A DNA stretch of 64,000 nt from Glaciihabitans arcticus. Its GTDB lineage: Bacteria > Actinomycetota > Actinomycetes > Actinomycetales > Microbacteriaceae. Positions 1 to 6,920 of this stretch are shown piece after piece. Position 1 is the first letter of the stretch. Every line of letters begins with the position of its first letter. The DNA is taken from NCBI RefSeq assembly GCF_004310685.1, contig NZ_SISG01000001.1:1612001-1676000 (forward strand). Direction: 5' to 3'. The position numbers and the translations under genes are program-made. Below the pieces are notes generated by a model. The model was not told where the DNA came from, searched no databases, and worked only from the letters and a program-made list of their open reading frames with translations.

Positions 1-869
1 CGGGCCGTCACCGAGACGTTTCCACGAGCCCAGCGCAGGCGCTGCTTCCAGAGCGCGTCGATCGACCCGGGCTCCTCGGCCAGCACGACGGCGAGCGGCT
101 CGAAGACGACCTCGCGACCGTGCAGCTGGGTCTCGAAGGTGGTGATCGTGTCTTCAGCGAGCGAGCTCGTGTCGATCTGGCCGCCGATCGCGAGCAGATT
201 CTCGCGGGTGTGAAGCTGGGCACCGCCCGCGAGGCAGGCCTGGGCGCCGAGCACGTTCTGTGCCCGGCGAGCAGCGGGCTGCGAGAGCACGTACTCGAGA
301 CCGATGAAGCGGGTCAGGTAGTTCTTGTCGGCGCTGCCCTCGCGAATGTAAGCGGACACCGCACCCACCTTGGGGTCGGCGAGGTGGCGCGTCATGCGGC
401 GCAGCGAATCGGGCTGGTAGATCACGTCGGCGTCCATGACGAGGAGCGCCTCCATCCAGTCGTCCTCGAGAATCACCCGGATGCCGTGGTTCAGCGTGTG
501 CGCCTTGCCCTCGCCGCCCGTCTGGCGGCGGAGGTGCACGATGTTTCCCGGGTACTGCTCCACCTTGGAGCGCACCACGTCGGGGGTGTTGTCGGTGCTC
601 GCATCGTCGACCACGAAAATGCGCAGACGGTCGAGAGGGTAGTCGAGAGACATCAGCCGGTCGACGGATGCCGCGATCACCGCGCCCTCATTCCACGCGG
701 GTATCACAATCGCAACCCGCGGCGTATACGGGCTCGCCTTGCCGTAGTGGTTCTTGAAGGCGTGAAAGGGAATCGCGGCGAACGAGAGTGCGCCGGCGAT
801 GACCGGGATAGCGCCCGTCGCCACGAGCACGAGGAGGAAGATCTCCAGTGCGAGTTGCCAGCCGGTCAT
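1..869 (-). CDS. Family 2 processive-type glycosyltransferase, C-terminus beyond window
   Basis: Membrane-anchored GT2 enzyme that would transfer sugars from a nucleotide-sugar donor, probably to a growing polysaccharide. The 289 visible residues show an N-terminal membrane helix (about 5-35), the GT-A core with VVDD (86-89), DAD (146-148), the acidic ED pair (239-240) and the QRLRW motif (276-280), the QxxRW signature of cellulose-synthase/hyaluronan-synthase-like processive enzymes. The C-terminal membrane helices expected after QRLRW are cut off by the window edge. The ATG overlaps the stop of the PHP gene (ATGA), so it is the fourth visible gene of a translationally coupled operon. The polymer made cannot be deduced from sequence alone. 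Confidence 0.9.
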   Translation of the reverse strand, partial: MTGWQLALEIFLLVLVATGAIPVIAGALSFAAIPFHAFKNHYGKASPYTPRVAIVIPAWNEGAVIAASVDRLMSLDYPLDRLRIFVVDDASTDNTPDVVRSKVEQYPGNIVHLRRQTGGEGKAHTLNHGIRVILEDDWMEALLVMDADVIYQPDSLRRMTRHLADPKVGAVSAYIREGSADKNYLTRFIGLEYVLSQPAARRAQNVLGAQACLAGGAQLHTRENLLAIGGQIDTSSLAEDTITTFETQLHGREVVFEPLAVVLAEEPGSIDALWKQRLRWARGNVSVTA

Positions 870-1612
870 TCGGTATCCCCCGTTGCGGATTGTTCGTGGA
901 TGCGCTGCACGGCCTCGTAACGGCCCACATCGGATGCGCGGTGGGCGTCGGAGGCGGCGACGATCGTCGCACCCGCGGCCCGGGCTGCGGCGATGCTGCG
1001 GGGCTCGGGGCAGCCCCACTTCTCGTTGATCTCGATGAGTGTGCCGGTCTCGGCGGCGGCTGCGGCCCAGCGCGTGAGCTGCGCCTTACTCAGTTGGCTC
1101 TCGCTCAGCCCGATCTTGGGCAGGATGGAGAAGCAGTGGGCGAGCTGTCCGACGCCGTGGCCCCACGATGAGGCAACGCCGTTCATTCCAGCGACGAGCG
1201 CGGAGACGAGCAGGTCGAGAGCGTCTTCCACGCCGAGTCCCGCCGCAAGGCGCTCCGTCGCCTCGGTCGGCGACCAGGGACCGTTCGGGCCGGGGAACTG
1301 GTGGTCCGCGAGCACGATCCCGTCGACGCCGCCCTCGCCGACCGCGAGGTCGGGCGGCAGGTCGAGGGTGCCTCGCGAGTCGAGGATCTTGGTCTCGACG
1401 CCGGTGAGCACGGTGAGTCCTTCGGGAATCGTCTCGGCCGCGACGGCGGCGACGAACTCGGGCACCCAGTCGGTCGAGACCCGCACGTGGTCGATGAGGC
1501 GGAGCGTGGTCAGCCCGCGCTCAGCCGCTACCGCGATGTTCTCCGCCACGGTGGAGACCGCGTCATCGGAGAACGTGGAGTGCACGTGAAAATCGCCCTG
1601 CAGCAACTCCAT
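866..1612 (-). CDS. PHP-domain metal-dependent phosphoesterase
   Basis: A 248-residue PHP-domain protein of the histidinol-phosphatase/PHP hydrolase type, expected to cleave phosphate esters with a trinuclear metal site. Visible metal-ligand motifs are DFHVHSTFSDD near the N-terminus, IDHVR, GVETK, the mid-protein SWGHG and the C-terminal ASDAHRASD. It is cytoplasmic, with no signal peptide. It starts at the ATG that overlaps the stop of the ATP-grasp gene and ends in a 4-base overlap with the glycosyltransferase. Histidine biosynthesis is possible for this fold, but the operon partners point to a carbohydrate or conjugate pathway; the actual substrate is unknown. Confidence 0.88.
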   Translation of the reverse strand: MELLQGDFHVHSTFSDDAVSTVAENIAVAAERGLTTLRLIDHVRVSTDWVPEFVAAVAAETIPEGLTVLTGVETKILDSRGTLDLPPDLAVGEGGVDGIVLADHQFPGPNGPWSPTEATERLAAGLGVEDALDLLVSALVAGMNGVASSWGHGVGQLAHCFSILPKIGLSESQLSKAQLTRWAAAAAETGTLIEINEKWGCPEPRSIAAARAAGATIVAASDAHRASDVGRYEAVQRIHEQSATGDTE

Positions 1613-2604
1613 CAGTCCAGCTCCCCGTGGGCGGCGTGCTCGGAGATGAGGATCTCGTCGACGTCGACGAAGACGTCTTCGAGGTAGCGCACGTTCGCGA
1701 TCTCGCGGAAGGCGACGCTCGAGGGCACCGCGTGACCGAGCGCCAGGTCGAGGGCGAGCGACGGCATATCGACCCCCGCCGCGATCGTGAGCGGCATCGC
1801 TCCGGGAAAGCGCGGGTTCACCTCGAGCAGGGCCGGAACGCCGTTGACGTCGTAGCGGAGCTGCACGTTCGCGACACCCACGAGCTCGATGGCAGTCGCT
1901 ACCGCTGCGGCCGTTGTCTCGAGTTCGGCGTTGAGCACCGTGCGGCCGGCGATCGACACACCGGAGTCGACCCGGGTTCGCGTGCGGGGCACCGCTGCCA
2001 CCACGTGACCCGAGGCGTCCGCGAAGACGTCGACGCTGAACTCGTCACCGGGCAGGTGCTCCTGGACGATCAGTGCGTCGTCGAGCGGGATCGACTCGAG
2101 CTGGGCGCGGTCGGCCACGAGCCGCACGCCCCTCGAGCCCGCACCACGGCGGGGCTTGACGATGACCGGGAAATCCCAGTTCTCGGCGACACCCTCCGCG
2201 TCCAGCAACCGGGTCGTGGGAACCCGCAGGGCCGTCGCACAGCGCTCGGCGAGCAGGAACTTGTCGAGACAGACCTCGAGGGTCGCGAGCGTAGGGGCCG
2301 CGAGGGCCACGCCGGCGGTGAGCAGTTCATCCCGGCGCACGGCCAGGGCGGGCAGTTCGACGTCGACCGTCGAGAACAGCACGTCGATGGCGTCGGCAGC
2401 GCAGATCACCATCAGGTCGTCGACGAAGGGCTCTGCGGCACCCGGCTCTACGAGTCGTCGGCGCTCGGACGGCACCAGGTACAGGCCACTCGCCCAGCCG
2501 TCCATGTCGGCGGCGAAGACCTCGACGTCGTCGCGCTTCAGCAGTGAGCGGATAACGGCCACCCCCGCTGGGCCACCCGCACCCGTGACGAGGACCCGGG
2601 TCAT
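1612..2604 (-). CDS. ATP-grasp ligase (carbamoyl-phosphate-synthase-like fold)
   Basis: A 330-residue ATP-grasp protein that would join a carboxylate to an amine or thiol through an acyl phosphate. It begins with a Rossmann-like VLVTGAGGPAG motif (4-14), followed by a pre-ATP-grasp domain, the nucleotide-binding PVIVKPRRGAGSRG strand and loop, QEHLPGDEFSVDVFAD, and the metal-binding LLEVNPRFPG near the C-terminus. The ATG at 2604 was chosen over an in-frame start at 2799 because it overlaps the upstream stop as ATGA and begins the conserved fold. It sits between the response-regulator/PIG-L fusion and the PHP gene. The substrate is unknown; attachment of an amino acid to an amino sugar freed by the deacetylase is an inference. 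Confidence 0.88.
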   Translation of the reverse strand: MTRVLVTGAGGPAGVAVIRSLLKRDDVEVFAADMDGWASGLYLVPSERRRLVEPGAAEPFVDDLMVICAADAIDVLFSTVDVELPALAVRRDELLTAGVALAAPTLATLEVCLDKFLLAERCATALRVPTTRLLDAEGVAENWDFPVIVKPRRGAGSRGVRLVADRAQLESIPLDDALIVQEHLPGDEFSVDVFADASGHVVAAVPRTRTRVDSGVSIAGRTVLNAELETTAAAVATAIELVGVANVQLRYDVNGVPALLEVNPRFPGAMPLTIAAGVDMPSLALDLALGHAVPSSVAFREIANVRYLEDVFVDVDEILISEHAAHGELD

Positions 2605-3668
2605 GCCGATTCCGCCTTCGTCGGTGCAGGCGAGGTGTTGGTGGCCTTCTTGAACGGCATCGACAGGTCGCTCGTCTCGCGGATCACCTCGAGGGGCTCG
2701 ACACTCGTCGCGCTGCCGTAGCGGCCCCAGTACCGCGCTGTGGCGAGCACCAGCTCGGGTTGGAGGTAGTCGCGAATACCGGACTGCGACGCGAAGCACG
2801 CGAGAAGGCCCAGTTTGGCGTCGGTGAACCCATCGATCGGGACGAACCGCGAGGGTCGGAAGTCGACGGTGGACGATGGGCTCTGGAAACAGGCGACGGT
2901 GCGAACCGATCGGGTCGCGACGATCGTCGCCTCGTGCACGGCACGGTGGTCCTGGTGGCGGTCGTGGGCGCTGTGCGTGTAGACGATCGTCGGTTCAACC
3001 TCCCGCACCACCCGCTCGATGATCGCGACGGTCGAGCCGCCGTTGGGGATCTCGGTGTCGACCAGGTCTTCGAGGAACAGCCGCGCACCCAGCAGCTCGG
3101 CTGAGGCCATCGCCTCGCCCTGCCGATCCCCGGGTTCACCGCCCCGCGCGCCGCGTGACAGCGTCAGGATCACCACCGTGTCGCCCGCGGCCCGGTGGGC
3201 GGCGAGGATGCCGCCGACGCCGATCTCCACGTCGTCGGGATGCGCGCCGACCGCGAGCACGAACTCGCGGGGGCGGGCCGCGGCACGATTGGCGCGGCCA
3301 TCGGCGGCGAGGCGGGTGACCGCGGCGACCAGGTCGGCCGCGGCGATGGGCTTGATGAGGAACTCGTCGGCTTGAGCGCGGAGGGCCCCCACGGCGTACT
3401 CGACCGACACGTGGGCGGTCATCACGACCACCGGGAGGTCAGGAGTGTCGAGACGGAGGCGTCGCATCAACTCGAGTCCGGTCATCCCGGGCATCTCGAT
3501 GTCGGTGACGACGACGTCGGGATTGAACGAGATGACCTGCTCGCGAGCGAGGAAGGGGTCGGCGATCCAGACGACAACACAACCACCGCGCTTCTCGAGC
3601 ACGGTGCGGGTGTAGAGCGCTACGTCGGCGTCATCCTCAATGACAAGGACGCGATATGGGTCAGACAC
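2601..3668 (-). CDS. Response regulator receiver domain fused to PIG-L/LmbE deacetylase
   Basis: A 355-residue two-domain protein. Residues 1-118 are a CheY-like receiver: acidic pocket E11-D12-D13, phospho-acceptor D56 in VVVTDIEMPG, T84 and K106 in FLIKP. Residues 136-330 are a PIG-L/LmbE zinc deacetylase: AHPDD (142-146) carries the zinc ligands and catalytic Asp, and HDRHQDHRAVH (235-245) the third zinc His. PIG-L enzymes remove N-acetyl groups from GlcNAc-type substrates, so the output of phosphorylation would be enzymatic rather than transcriptional. The GTG start is fixed by GGAGG six bases upstream. It is the first gene of a coupled four-gene operon. No sensor kinase is visible nearby. 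Confidence 0.92.
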   Translation of the reverse strand: MSDPYRVLVIEDDADVALYTRTVLEKRGGCVVVWIADPFLAREQVISFNPDVVVTDIEMPGMTGLELMRRLRLDTPDLPVVVMTAHVSVEYAVGALRAQADEFLIKPIAAADLVAAVTRLAADGRANRAAARPREFVLAVGAHPDDVEIGVGGILAAHRAAGDTVVILTLSRGARGGEPGDRQGEAMASAELLGARLFLEDLVDTEIPNGGSTVAIIERVVREVEPTIVYTHSAHDRHQDHRAVHEATIVATRSVRTVACFQSPSSTVDFRPSRFVPIDGFTDAKLGLLACFASQSGIRDYLQPELVLATARYWGRYGSATSVEPLEVIRETSDLSMPFKKATNTSPAPTKAESA

Positions 3669-3700
3669 AGGGTTCCCTCCAACCGCCGGTTCGACCTAGC

Positions 3701-4519
3701 TTACGTGCGTGGCACCCGACCGGGGACGATACCGAACCGTCTGTGCGCGAGAGAGGGGTTCACAACCCGCACCGCGGCGACTCGTTCGATCAGGGGCCAG
3801 GCGACAGCGACATCCTCGATCTCACCGATCGTCGCGATCTCGACGCCCATCGGGTCGACCACCATGCTGTTGCCCGCGCCAATCGGCGGAGCGTGGTCGG
3901 CTGCCGCGACGTAGACGGTGTTCTCGATGGCTCGCGCGGTAATGAGGGTACGCCAGTGGTGCTCCTTGAGCGGGCCGCGCACCCACTCGCTCGGCACGAG
4001 CACGAGATCGGCGCCCGCATCGACGATGCGGCGCGTGACCTCGGGGAACCGCAGGTCGTAGCAGGTCTGCAGTCCAACGGTGAAGTCACCCCAGGCGAAC
4101 GTCTGCGGATCCTCGATGGCGCCGGCCTTGACCCAGTCGCTCTCGCGACCGCCGAACGCGTCGTAGAGGTGCAGCTTGCTGTAGGTGGCGACGATCGCGC
4201 CCTGCGGGTCGAGCGCCACCAGCGTGTTCGAGATGCGGGCCGGGTCGTCCGTGCGCTCGATGAAACCTGCGACGACGTGGATGCCCAGCCGCACGCTCAT
4301 CGCGCCGACACCGATCACGAACTCGCCGTCCAGGTCCTGCGCGGCATCAAGCCAGGCGCTGTCCATGTCGGGCGTGAACCACGACGAATACTCGGGGAAG
4401 ACCACGAGGCTCGCGCCCCGGGACACGGCGAGCTCGGCCAGCCTGTTCATGGTTGCGAGGTTCGCCGCGACATCCCGCATGGGAGCGAACTGCACAACAG
4501 CGAGGCCCGAAGTAGTCAT
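3701..4519 (-). CDS. Carbon-nitrogen hydrolase (nitrilase superfamily)
   Basis: A 272-residue cytoplasmic amidase of the nitrilase superfamily. The Glu-Lys-Cys triad is intact: E43 in VVFPEYSS, K115 in YSKLHLYD and C153 in LQTCYDLRFPE. The overall pattern resembles omega-amidase/Nit-type deaminated-glutathione amidases more than true nitrilases. It lies 32 bases upstream of the response-regulator operon on the same strand and may be co-transcribed with it, although that operon has its own ribosome site. It diverges from a lipoprotein gene with only 36 bases between start codons. The substrate is not determined. Confidence 0.88.
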   Translation of the reverse strand: MTTSGLAVVQFAPMRDVAANLATMNRLAELAVSRGASLVVFPEYSSWFTPDMDSAWLDAAQDLDGEFVIGVGAMSVRLGIHVVAGFIERTDDPARISNTLVALDPQGAIVATYSKLHLYDAFGGRESDWVKAGAIEDPQTFAWGDFTVGLQTCYDLRFPEVTRRIVDAGADLVLVPSEWVRGPLKEHHWRTLITARAIENTVYVAAADHAPPIGAGNSMVVDPMGVEIATIGEIEDVAVAWPLIERVAAVRVVNPSLAHRRFGIVPGRVPRT

Positions 4520-4525
4520 GAGTAC

Positions 4526-4531
4526 AGCGTA
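4526..4531 (-). promoter_or_regulatory. -10 box of nitrilase gene, leaderless
   Basis: TACGCT on the minus strand ends 6 nt before the ATG at 4519. It lies within 36 bases of the opposing lipoprotein promoter, so two polymerases would compete here. Confidence 0.6.
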
Positions 4532-4542
4532 GAGGGGTGGAC

Positions 4543-4548
4543 TAGTCT
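4543..4548 (+). promoter_or_regulatory. -10 box of lipoprotein gene, leaderless
   Basis: TAGTCT ends 7 nt before the ATG at 4556. No Shine-Dalgarno sequence precedes the start. Confidence 0.6.
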
Positions 4549-4555
4549 GTCTCAG

Positions 4556-5062
4556 ATGAGGAATACACGAATTGCCGCAACTCTTCTCATCGCCGCTCTG
4601 GCCCTGACCGGTTGCGCACCCAGCGCCGAACCCGAACCCATCAACCCCGACTCGAGCCAGCCGGCCGACGACCAGCCGACGGGGGCTCCCGTCGCGAGTG
4701 GCCTCACCGACGACGACCTCGCCAACATCTCTGCCGCCATCTCCAGTGACAACACCGCGGCGCTCGAACCGTACCTCGCCGAGTCGGTGCTGTCGACCAT
4801 TGCCTCGACCGAGTTCAGCGAGCAGCGCACGCCCGCCGAGGCCATCAAGGATCTCGAGTATGTCGTTTTCGTCGAGGACTGGACCTTCCCGATGGACCAG
4901 GGAATCGTCGACAGCCTCACTGCGAGTGCCTATTCGGAATACATCGTCGGAACCCCCTACGGCGGCATCGGCCCAAAGAACGAGTTCATCATCTTCGGCG
5001 CAGAGGACGGCAAGATCGTGTCGATCTTCCAGGGCTTCGACGTCACGCTGCTCGTCGAGTAG
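4556..5062 (+). CDS. Hypothetical secreted lipoprotein
   Basis: A 168-residue protein with a classical lipoprotein signal: MRNTR, a hydrophobic stretch and the lipobox LTGC ending at C20. After a proline- and acid-rich linker (about 21-48) comes a small soluble domain of about 115 residues without recognisable catalytic motifs. It should be anchored on the outer face of the cytoplasmic membrane. The ATG at 4556 is chosen because the signal peptide starts there; the upstream part of the open frame is antisense to the nitrilase. Function is unknown. It converges on the HxlR gene with a 6-base gap. Confidence 0.82.
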   Translation: MRNTRIAATLLIAALALTGCAPSAEPEPINPDSSQPADDQPTGAPVASGLTDDDLANISAAISSDNTAALEPYLAESVLSTIASTEFSEQRTPAEAIKDLEYVVFVEDWTFPMDQGIVDSLTASAYSEYIVGTPYGGIGPKNEFIIFGAEDGKIVSIFQGFDVTLLVE

Positions 5063-5068
5063 GCACGC

Positions 5069-5350
5069 TCAGGAGTGCTCGGCACCCCAGCGACCGAGTT
5101 CGGTGATGGACGCGCGCAGGGCGAACCCTCGGTCCGTCAACGCATACGCCCGGGTGTTGTGTCGGAGGGGCAGGCGGTACAAGACGCCAGCCGCTTCGAG
5201 CTCACGCAGGCGAATCGCGAGCATGTTCGTGCCCATGCCGAGATCGCGCTGCAGGTCGCCATACCGCTGCGGCCCGTCGAGCAGCCGCTCCACGATGAGG
5301 AGGGCCCATCGCGCTCCCACGACCTCGAGGGCCGCGGCGAGATCGCTCAC
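5069..5350 (-). CDS. HxlR-family winged-helix transcriptional regulator
   Basis: A 93-residue HxlR-type regulator. The pattern GARWALLIVERLLDGPQRYGDLQRDLG, then ML..RLRELEAAGVLYR and YALTDRG, is the winged helix and wing of the family. It lacks the usual N-terminal Cys, so redox sensing through that residue is unlikely. It starts with GTG overlapping the VOC stop (GTGA), so it is made with the VOC protein. An imperfect palindrome in the shared promoter is its likely operator, which suggests autoregulation and induction of the VOC enzyme by an unknown small molecule. Confidence 0.9.
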   Translation of the reverse strand: MSDLAAALEVVGARWALLIVERLLDGPQRYGDLQRDLGMGTNMLAIRLRELEAAGVLYRLPLRHNTRAYALTDRGFALRASITELGRWGAEHS

Positions 5351-5751
5351 GCGACCGGGTCGGAATCCGGCTTCATCCAGAACGGCGAGTAGTGGTAGCC
5401 GTCAGGGTCGTCGAACTGGCGCTGGTACATAAAGGGATAGTCGTCGACGTCACCGACACGACCGCCCGCAGCTCCCGCGCGCTCGACCAGTTCATCGACC
5501 GCCTCTCGGCTGCCGAGGTCGAATGACACGGTCACCTTCGATGGGGTGTCGGGGCCGCCGATCAATTCTTCGGTGGCGCCGACGCTTGCGTACATCTCGC
5601 GACTGCCGAGCATGAGGTACTGCTCGGGTGCGATCGCGAAGCACGACACGTTGTCATCTGACATCTCGGCATTGAGCGTCCACCCGAGGGCGGTGTAGAA
5701 GGCGGTCGCGCGTTCGACGCTATCGACCGGGCAGGTGATGAATAGGCTCAT
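5347..5751 (-). CDS. VOC-family (glyoxalase-like) protein
   Basis: A 134-residue vicinal-oxygen-chelate protein of the PhnB/YaeR-like type, with two beta-alpha-beta-beta-beta modules: PVDSVERATAFYTALGW at the N-terminus and FDDPDGYHYSPFWMK at the C-terminus. Family members include glyoxalases, dioxygenases and fosfomycin or bleomycin resistance proteins; nothing here selects one reaction. The ATG at 5751 is chosen because a TTGACA promoter lies directly upstream; the longer open frame reaches into the terminator and tRNA region and is not plausible. It is the first gene of a two-gene operon with the HxlR regulator. Confidence 0.87.
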   Translation of the reverse strand: MSLFITCPVDSVERATAFYTALGWTLNAEMSDDNVSCFAIAPEQYLMLGSREMYASVGATEELIGGPDTPSKVTVSFDLGSREAVDELVERAGAAGGRVGDVDDYPFMYQRQFDDPDGYHYSPFWMKPDSDPVA

Positions 5752-5758
5752 GCAGAGA

Positions 5759-5787
5759 ACACTTCCAAAATGAAAGTGCGATGTCAA
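5759..5787 (-). promoter_or_regulatory. VOC-hxlR promoter
   Basis: On the minus strand, TTGACA (5787-5782) is followed after 17 nt by AAGTGT (5764-5759), then 7 nt to the ATG at 5751. The perfect -35 box is rare in this window. The transcript is probably leaderless. Confidence 0.6.
5760..5778. promoter_or_regulatory. Candidate HxlR operator
   Basis: The imperfect palindrome CACTTCCAAAATGAAAGTG (arms CACTTnCA and TGnAAGTG) lies between and over the promoter elements of the VOC-hxlR operon. A dimer bound here would block polymerase, consistent with autorepression. Confidence 0.55.
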
Positions 5788-5825
5788 GACCCATCTCTCC
5801 TGCGAGTACGGGGGTACCGGATACA

Positions 5826-5859
5826 ACAAAAGGCCCGGAACCTTGCGGTTCCGGGCCTT
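5826..5859 (-). terminator. Rho-independent terminator of tRNA-fMet
   Basis: A perfect 10-bp stem, GGCCCGGAAC (5832-5841) with GTTCCGGGCC (5848-5857), has a 6-nt loop and is extended by A-T pairs. Read on the minus strand it is followed by a T-rich run (TTTTGTTGT), directly downstream of the tRNA gene. Confidence 0.85.
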
Positions 5860-5865
5860 CATCTG

Positions 5866-5939
5866 TTGCGGGGACAGGATTTGAACCTGCGACCTCTGGG
5901 TTATGAGCCCAGCGAGCTACCGAACTGCTCCACCCCGCG
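5866..5939 (-). tRNA. Initiator tRNA-Met (CAT)
   Basis: A 74-nt cloverleaf read on the minus strand, from CGCGGGG to CCCCGCA plus A73. The anticodon CAT lies at plus-strand 5903-5905. Two initiator hallmarks are visible: an unpaired C1-A72 at the top of the acceptor stem and three consecutive G-C pairs at the base of the anticodon stem (CTGGG / CCCAG). The T-loop GTTCAAATC is intact. The 3' CCA is not encoded (the genome reads CAG), so it must be added after transcription. A strong terminator follows at once, so the gene is probably monocistronic. Confidence 0.95.
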
Positions 5940-6003
5940 GCACAAGAATCAACATTAGCACAGCGCGGTGGAGCGGGTCACCAATGCTCAGGTTTCTCGC
6001 TGC

Positions 6004-6089
6004 TTGAGTAGCGCGCGACGCAGGAGCACGCCTATCGAAACCAGTTAGGCGCAACGGGATTTCGATACTGCCGTGGGCGGCCTACTCAA
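6004..6089. repeat. Nested inverted repeat (REP-like element)
   Basis: Four 8-base modules are arranged as two mirrored pairs: TTGAGTAG (6004-6011), TATCGAAA (6033-6040), TTTCGATA (6060-6067) and CTACTCAA (6082-6089). The outer and inner pairs are perfect inverted repeats, separated by GC-rich spacers. The right end abuts the stop codon of the methyltransferase gene. The module sequence resembles short dispersed repeats that I recall from Microbacteriaceae intergenic regions. It could also fold as an RNA hairpin at the 3' end of the methyltransferase transcript. Confidence 0.6.
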
Positions 6090-6911
6090 TCAGCGAGTGG
6101 CCGCGAGCGACAGGGACAGCGGCAGCCATTTCTTGTCCGGCCACGCGAACATGCGATCCGGGGTCGGCTCGAGCGCCGTGAACATGCGGTACGGCACCTC
6201 GTAGTGCTCGTGGAAGTAGTCGAGGGTGAGACCGGCACCCCTCAGCGCGCCGAGGGTTTCGGAGAGCGGGTGCATCCACTCGAAAGTTCGCGTCGAAGCC
6301 GTTTCACCCGCCGCGCCGTAGGTCGACGCGCTCTCGACCACGTCGGCCGCGCCGTCGTTGTTGTACGGGTAGGTCATCACGAGGTCATCGTCGAAGACCC
6401 AGCCCGCGGGGTGGCTGTCGGCGAAGTAGAGCGTGCCGCCGGGCTTGAGGTACCAGGCGATGATCCGCGCCCACTCGGCCACGTCGGGTAGCCAGCCGAT
6501 GGTGCCCCAGGTCGTGTACACGACGTCGAACGATTCGGGCTCGGGCAGAATGTGCCGGGCGTCATAGACATTCGCATGGATGAACCGCGCCCCAAGCCCC
6601 AGCTCGGCCGCAAGCCCGCGTGCCGCTGCGACCGCTGGCTTCGAGAAGTCGAGTCCGACGACGTCGGCGGCGCGCTGCGCGAGGATCAGCGAGTCGACAC
6701 CGAAGTGGCACTGCAGGTGCAGCACGCGCTTGCCCTCGAGGCCCTCGGGAAACAGCTCTGCGAGTTCCCGCTCCTCGATCGGGTACAGGCCGAGGGTTCC
6801 GGCCCGTAGCGCGTCTACGTTGTAGAACTCGCTGGCCAGGTGCAGTGGGACTCTCTCGTCCCACTGCGCCCGGTTGGCGTCGAGCCACTCCCCCGAGGTG
6901 AGGTCAACCAT
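6090..6911 (-). CDS. Class I SAM-dependent methyltransferase
   Basis: A 273-residue Rossmann-fold methyltransferase. Motif I is VLHLQCHFGVD (63-73), followed by the acidic GLDFS (86-90), the motif FDVVYTTWGTIGWLPD and the post-motif LKPGGTLYFAD. The substrate is not evident; the family (methyltransf_25/11 type) acts mostly on small molecules. It starts 9 bases downstream of the UPF0182 stop, preceded by GAGAG, and so is the last gene of the PDZ-protease/UPF0182 transcript. Its stop codon lies at the edge of a nested inverted repeat. Confidence 0.85.
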   Translation of the reverse strand: MVDLTSGEWLDANRAQWDERVPLHLASEFYNVDALRAGTLGLYPIEERELAELFPEGLEGKRVLHLQCHFGVDSLILAQRAADVVGLDFSKPAVAAARGLAAELGLGARFIHANVYDARHILPEPESFDVVYTTWGTIGWLPDVAEWARIIAWYLKPGGTLYFADSHPAGWVFDDDLVMTYPYNNDGAADVVESASTYGAAGETASTRTFEWMHPLSETLGALRGAGLTLDYFHEHYEVPYRMFTALEPTPDRMFAWPDKKWLPLSLSLAATR

Positions 6912-6920
6912 GGCTCTCTA

